DNA of 64,000 bases from Asparagopsis taxiformis (Eukaryota > Rhodophyta > Florideophyceae > Bonnemaisoniales > Bonnemaisoniaceae). The stretch lies in the NCBI GenBank assembly GCA_030407315.1, contig JALQPE010002590.1:124001-188000 (forward strand). Reading direction: 5' to 3'. The position numbers and the translations under genes were made by a program. Below are positions 59,886-64,000 of this stretch, one piece after another (position 1 is the first letter of the stretch; every line of letters starts with the position of its first letter). The notes below the pieces were generated by a model. The model did not search any database, had not been told where the DNA came from, and was given only the letters and a program-made list of their open reading frames with translations.

Positions 59886-60595
59886 TGTAAAATGGGTGCT
59901 GGATGTTTTCCGGGGAGCATTGGGGTAGGCACGAAAGAATTGAAACATGTTTACACGGAGTACTAGGGTAAGTAAGGTTGGTGTGTACAATGGCAACGTG
60001 TGCTGGTTGCGCAATAGTGGCACTCCAGCGGCTATTGAAGGGATGGGGATGAAAGTTATTCTACATACAGTTGAGCACTGTACAACTCGTATGGATGTCA
60101 ATTGTTAGTAAAAGCTGCGAGACGTGAAGGTTGTCACGTGCGCCGCGCGATTGTGGCGCAGAAATCAGTATGGGGATATATATATATTCAGCGTTGCATC
60201 TACCAAAGTGTTGTGGTGATCGATCATGGAATAGGAGGGTTTTTCAGTATCGGCGATGTCGGGCTTTCAGTTTCTACGGATAGATAATGTGAGACCAAAA
60301 TTACGCGCTGCATGATCGATGGAAGTTGACTTTCTACTCGTCGAAAGTGCGCCAGAATGCGACCAATAGCATCCATGCAACGCTATGATCTGGCGAGTAC
60401 GAGTCATACCGCCTGTCCTTTAAATGCAATTTAATTTCAGACACAAATTTCGCGCCAAAACGCCCATCCGGAACAGAAACGTTACCACGTCCGCAGACAG
60501 TATTGGTCATTTGTATCCAATCCTTTATAAATGGCGTGCAACTAGCCAGCCATCTAGAGCCGATCGTCTCTCCGCATACACCATCAACCGTCCTC
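59886..60595. other. divergent intergenic region with an (AT)n tract
   Basis: About 710 bases between PhoD and the Siva-like gene. Contains a perfect AT run at 60176-60187 that could act as a core promoter element for either strand. No other signal recognised. Confidence 0.4.
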
Positions 60596-61099
60596 ATGAG
60601 AACTGAAGCAACCACCATCTGGGCGCAGCCAATTGTGCAAATGCAGCCGTTCCAGCCAATGCTGATGTACAACAACGATCAAATCATGCTCAGAGCAAAG
60701 CGAAGAGCTCCCTTTGGAGTCTCCGAACAGTCTGTCAAAAGACATCGACAATGCATCGAACATACACCGCCAGCTGTAGAGGTTCCGTGGTGGAAGAGGT
60801 CGCGCGCGTCGTCCGATCCTCCCTCGCCGCAACAACAGCAGAGGTCACGTCTCGACAATGCACAGTCCTGCTACTATTGCCCAAGACCAGGTCCAACTGC
60901 CGTGTGCGATCATTGTGAAAGGGAACTGTGTGCGTTGTGTACCAGGTCGTGCGAGTTGTGTGGGGTTACAAGCTGTCCATTTTGTATTGTGGTGGATTAC
61001 GAAAGACCGGTCGAGGTGGCTGCCTGCTTCACGTGCCTTGCAGACAGGGAATGTTGCAATGTTGATAGTGAGGGAGATGAATGCATGCCTCAGTTGTAG
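60596..61099 (+). CDS. SIVA: Siva-family zinc-binding protein
   Basis: 167 residues from the ATG at 60596 (frame opens at 60503). The C-terminal cysteine block is CYYC...CDHCERELCALC, then CELCGVTSCPFC, then ACFTCLADRECC; spacing and order follow the C-terminal zinc-binding half of human SIVA1 (CxxC...CxxCERxLCxxCxRxCxxC). N-terminal 80 residues are less conserved, with a basic KRRAPFGVSEQSVKRHRQ, and Gln-rich segment. Siva is known from animals as an apoptosis/CD27-binding adaptor and E3 cofactor; here it is a likely homologue with unknown job. Single exon. Confidence 0.75.
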   Translation: MRTEATTIWAQPIVQMQPFQPMLMYNNDQIMLRAKRRAPFGVSEQSVKRHRQCIEHTPPAVEVPWWKRSRASSDPPSPQQQQRSRLDNAQSCYYCPRPGPTAVCDHCERELCALCTRSCELCGVTSCPFCIVVDYERPVEVAACFTCLADRECCNVDSEGDECMPQL

Positions 61100-61526
61100 C
61101 TGCCATCACGTTGGTCGATGTATTATGTATTTGTATTCAGACTGCGCAGTGCTGGCACAGCATAGTTCGCATTGTGGAGGTATCAAGAACTGTTGTGATG
61201 ATAAAAAAATGAACGAAATTCAGTCAACCGGTTCCAGTTGTGCCAAGTGTCCCAACATCAAGCGTTCCTGACAGTCGCCCCCTCGTATTATATTGAAAAA
61301 AGTACATATCAATCATACCCAACCATGCTGATTCCATCACTAAATTGTCTGTCTCGAAACCGGCAAATTCGGGGCTTCTTGCCCCAATCCCAATGGCCAG
61401 TACTGCCACAGCATTGCAGAACATGACCATGCATTCAACCCCAAGTTTCGTACAAGTGCTTAACACGCCATCTCCATCGCTTCACCAGCCAACCCACACC
61501 GCTTCACAAACCTATGCCTCACGCAC
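61100..61526. other. intergenic region
   Basis: About 430 bases between the Siva-like and pseudokinase genes; nothing recognised. Confidence 0.35.
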
Positions 61527-64000
61527 ATGATGGCAACCGACCCCGTGCACTTCGATTCAATCTCGGGACAACATCGCATCCTAACTCCAGTCCGTCCGAT
61601 CTCATCTAACATCCGTCTCGTCCGCGACCAATCTCTCCCCGACGCCCCGCTTCTCGCCCTCAAAAAAGTCTCAACAAGCTCCCAGTCCGAGCTCGACCTT
61701 CTCCTCCGAGACGCCGCAGCATGGCGTCGTGTCTGCGCCTCAAACGCCCTCAACGTCCTCTATCTCCACGATGTGTCCGTCATCCGCGATCAACACACCG
61801 CTCTCTTTCTCACAGAGTACTGTCCAGCCACTGTGACGACGCGCTCCGAGCGTCCCGCCCTTCGCATCCTGGCAGGCATGGCAGCAGGTCTCTCCGCTGT
61901 GCTCGCTCATTCCGAACAGCCCGCCCATGCAAATCTATCCCTCTCCCACATTCTCCTCGACGAAAACGCCGTCCCAAAGCTCGCCGGCTGGGGTCTCACC
62001 CGCGCAAACAGACTCGCCCGTCGCAAATTCACCCAGCGCGATGACGTCAAGGCACTTGCTGGAATTCTTTACGAAATGCTCTATGCAACCCGTTATGATC
62101 CTTCCCAACCCTCGCTTCCATCCGAACCTCGCATCTCATCCGCCACAGCAGGCCTACTTCGCGAAGCCCTTTTCGTGCCCGTGAAGGACGTCCCAGAGCT
62201 CACTGTTTTTCGATATGACATTGCTGCAGCCCGTAAGCTCGTCCCCGTTTGCACTCCCGCATTGGCTCCAGTGCTCAAGTCTCGCCGCGGTGATCTCCTT
62301 ATCCAAGACCTCAATTCCGTTCGACCATCTATGATTCCGCAAAACACTCCTGTCTCGATTCATACTGCTCTCGTTCCCTCCGCTCCGACAATAATGGCAC
62401 AGCACCATCCATTGTCACAAAACGGCTTACCACCACTAGAGAGACCGCAAAATGCCAATGGCCTTGTGGTCTCAACTGCAGTACTGGCGCCCGAACCATC
62501 AGATGCACAGCTTGACCCCCTTGTTCGTCGCATAACAAGTGCCGAATTGCTGCTCATTCAGGCAAATGATATCGAGCAAGTCGTAGAAGCATGTACTGCT
62601 TCGGATGAAGCTATAGCAGAAGTCTTTCGAGTATTATTCCGTTGTCCTATTTCAAAAAACCCAATTGTGGCGTACAAAGCTATTGTTCTCATTCATCATC
62701 TCATATCAGAGGGTCCCGCAAAGGTCACTGCCCGCGCACTTACTCATGACGAATTCTTGAAATGGATTGAGTCATCATGGTCACGCGCTCGCCTACAAAG
62801 CAGGACAGGAAAAGCTCACGTCTATTCCTACTGTTTTGCCGTTGGCGAGATTGAATGGTACGTGTCCGCTCTACGCAAACGGATGGAAACTCAAGCAAAA
62901 TTCGCTAAAGTGTTTTCAACACATTGGCTAGTCCGTGTCGATGGGCTACCATCTATTGCAAACTCACACAGACCAACTTATTCGTTTGTGCTCGAGATTA
63001 TCGAAAAGGTCAGTGCTCTAATAAGGAAAGTTATGGCAAGTAGTGATCCTGTCAGTTTAGTGAAGCGTTCTGCGATTCCGATACTCGTTCGCGAAGTTGC
63101 AAAGACATATCAGGTTGCCTGTTGGCTATATGCAACATCAGGTGTGACAGAAAAGCCAGAACTTGAGCCTGAACTGGACGTTGCTCACAATGCCACTCGC
63201 TTAGCACTTGCAGCTGTGAAGGCTGTTCCAGAGATTGCATCTACGTGTCCTCCCAGCACTTTACTGGATCTGAGTGAAGAACCGCCTCGTAACTTCGACG
63301 TAGCTGCACTGACCAGTGCTTTGAAGAAGAAGATCAAGAAAAAGAAGAAGACTAATATTGCAGAAGAGAAAAATATTGGCATCGCCAATGGCCGTTCAGA
63401 AACTGAGCAAGGTTCTGGTGGCGACGATCATCATGAAAATGGAGAAATCGTAACAACTAAGGCTACGGTTGCACGGCGGAGCTCTAGCGATGATTCTGAT
63501 CGAAATGCGGTGAAAGAGCCGAGGCAGCCTAGCAAAGCGACGAATGAAGTGGTGGCTGTCCCGCCGAATGTAGATATGCGAGACAATGAAGATGATGTTC
63601 TCGAGCCAAGAAACACTGGGCATCGACCAACAAGACTGGGAAATCACGTGAATACAAGATTCAATGGTGCTGTCACTGTGCAGGACACGAAGGGACGTCT
63701 GGAGCAAAATGTTGGAGGAGTGGAAACTGGCATCGATATGAAAGAGAGGACCAGAATTGCTTTCCGCAATCGAAGAAATAAGGTCACGTCCAATTCGGTT
63801 TCTCACCAAGGACGAAAACTAAACTCTGCTAATCACCTGCGTGCCGAACACTCTGATGATTCGGATTCGAATGATTCAAACTCTGGAACAGCCGCAAAAT
63901 ATTATGAGACCAGCCCAACTGCCGGGGTTACAGCCCGTGCGAAAGGCTCTAAGAAGAAAACGAGAAAGTCTAAGGTTGTGGAAAGCGACAGCGATACAGA
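61527..64000 (+). CDS. pseudokinase-ANTH domain fusion (3' end outside window)
   Basis: At least 824 residues; ATG 61527, followed immediately by a second ATG at 61530, and open to the window end. Residues ~20-245 have a protein-kinase-like fold: LALKKVSTS (beta3 Lys), LTEYCPATV (hinge), HANLSLSHILLDENAVPKLAG (HRD/DFG loop), DVKALAGILYEMLYA. HRD is HAN, the following Lys-x-x-x-Asn is degraded, and DFG is GWG, so activity is doubtful. Residues ~335-480 resemble the ANTH domain of HIP1/Sla2/AP180: YKAIVLIHHLISEGPA, FLKWIESSWS, VYSYCFAVGEIEWYVSALRKRM. A Lys-rich run (LKKKIKKKKK) and long charged Ser-rich tail follow. Suggests a clathrin/actin endocytosis adaptor; start context and order of domains as seen. 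Confidence 0.75.
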   Translation, partial: MMATDPVHFDSISGQHRILTPVRPISSNIRLVRDQSLPDAPLLALKKVSTSSQSELDLLLRDAAAWRRVCASNALNVLYLHDVSVIRDQHTALFLTEYCPATVTTRSERPALRILAGMAAGLSAVLAHSEQPAHANLSLSHILLDENAVPKLAGWGLTRANRLARRKFTQRDDVKALAGILYEMLYATRYDPSQPSLPSEPRISSATAGLLREALFVPVKDVPELTVFRYDIAAARKLVPVCTPALAPVLKSRRGDLLIQDLNSVRPSMIPQNTPVSIHTALVPSAPTIMAQHHPLSQNGLPPLERPQNANGLVVSTAVLAPEPSDAQLDPLVRRITSAELLLIQANDIEQVVEACTASDEAIAEVFRVLFRCPISKNPIVAYKAIVLIHHLISEGPAKVTARALTHDEFLKWIESSWSRARLQSRTGKAHVYSYCFAVGEIEWYVSALRKRMETQAKFAKVFSTHWLVRVDGLPSIANSHRPTYSFVLEIIEKVSALIRKVMASSDPVSLVKRSAIPILVREVAKTYQVACWLYATSGVTEKPELEPELDVAHNATRLALAAVKAVPEIASTCPPSTLLDLSEEPPRNFDVAALTSALKKKIKKKKKTNIAEEKNIGIANGRSETEQGSGGDDHHENGEIVTTKATVARRSSSDDSDRNAVKEPRQPSKATNEVVAVPPNVDMRDNEDDVLEPRNTGHRPTRLGNHVNTRFNGAVTVQDTKGRLEQNVGGVETGIDMKERTRIAFRNRRNKVTSNSVSHQGRKLNSANHLRAEHSDDSDSNDSNSGTAAKYYETSPTAGVTARAKGSKKKTRKSKVVESDSDT

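Overview
The window looks like compact nuclear DNA of a photosynthetic eukaryote with a red-type plastid, most likely a unicellular red alga. Reasons: many genes carry plastid or mitochondrial presequences (peptide deformylase, phosphoglycerate kinase, class II DAHP synthase, soluble plastid-type GPAT, a lumenal TPR protein); one nuclear gene encodes a phycobiliprotein-fold protein; genes are mostly single-exon and closely packed on both strands. The introns I could resolve are very short (57-98 bp), with GT..AG ends and a CTAAC- or CTGAC-like branch site. No rRNA, tRNA, transposon, CRISPR array or bacterial-style operon was seen. The species cannot be named from the sequence alone.

Layout. 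0-10 kb is plastid-flavoured: peptide deformylase (5' end outside the window), phycobilisome-domain protein, PGK, a Twinkle-type organelle primase-helicase, three-exon class II DAHP synthase and a DnaJ-type zinc-finger protein. 10-23.7 kb: uracil-DNA glycosylase with a PCNA-binding motif, a small three-exon F-box gene, a SHPRH/RAD5-like SNF2-RING protein, a probable thylakoid-lumen TPR protein, mitochondrial uL4, an unknown gene, a two-exon PARL-type rhomboid, a two-exon glyoxalase-fold protein and a MINPP-type histidine phosphatase. 23.7-25.6 kb is a gene-poor stretch rich in pentanucleotide-like repeats.

25.6-39 kb: TFIIB-like zinc-ribbon protein, PUS3/DEG1, the PP1 inhibitor PPP1R11/YPI1, plastid GPAT, a transcription-type cyclin, three-exon PEMT, an SR-like protein, PEX16 and a membrane-anchored aspartic protease. 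39-52 kb: GARS (purine synthesis), a WbpE/DegT sugar aminotransferase of bacterial type, an F-box/LRR protein, a truncated AMP-binding-like protein, SSU72, TAF6, lipoyl synthase and an AsmA-like membrane protein. 52-64 kb: MPP10 with a roughly 950-residue N-terminal extension, a 47-residue ATP6AP2-like membrane microprotein, a PhoD-like ecto-phosphatase, a Siva-family zinc protein and a pseudokinase-ANTH fusion that runs off the end.

The genes are a housekeeping mixture without a single pathway, but themes recur: RNA polymerase II transcription (TAF6, SSU72, cyclin, TFIIB-like), lipid synthesis (GPAT, PEMT) and organelle maintenance. The observations most worth a check are the nuclear phycobilisome-domain protein, the ATP6AP2-like microprotein, the Siva homologue, the pseudokinase-ANTH fusion and the extended MPP10.
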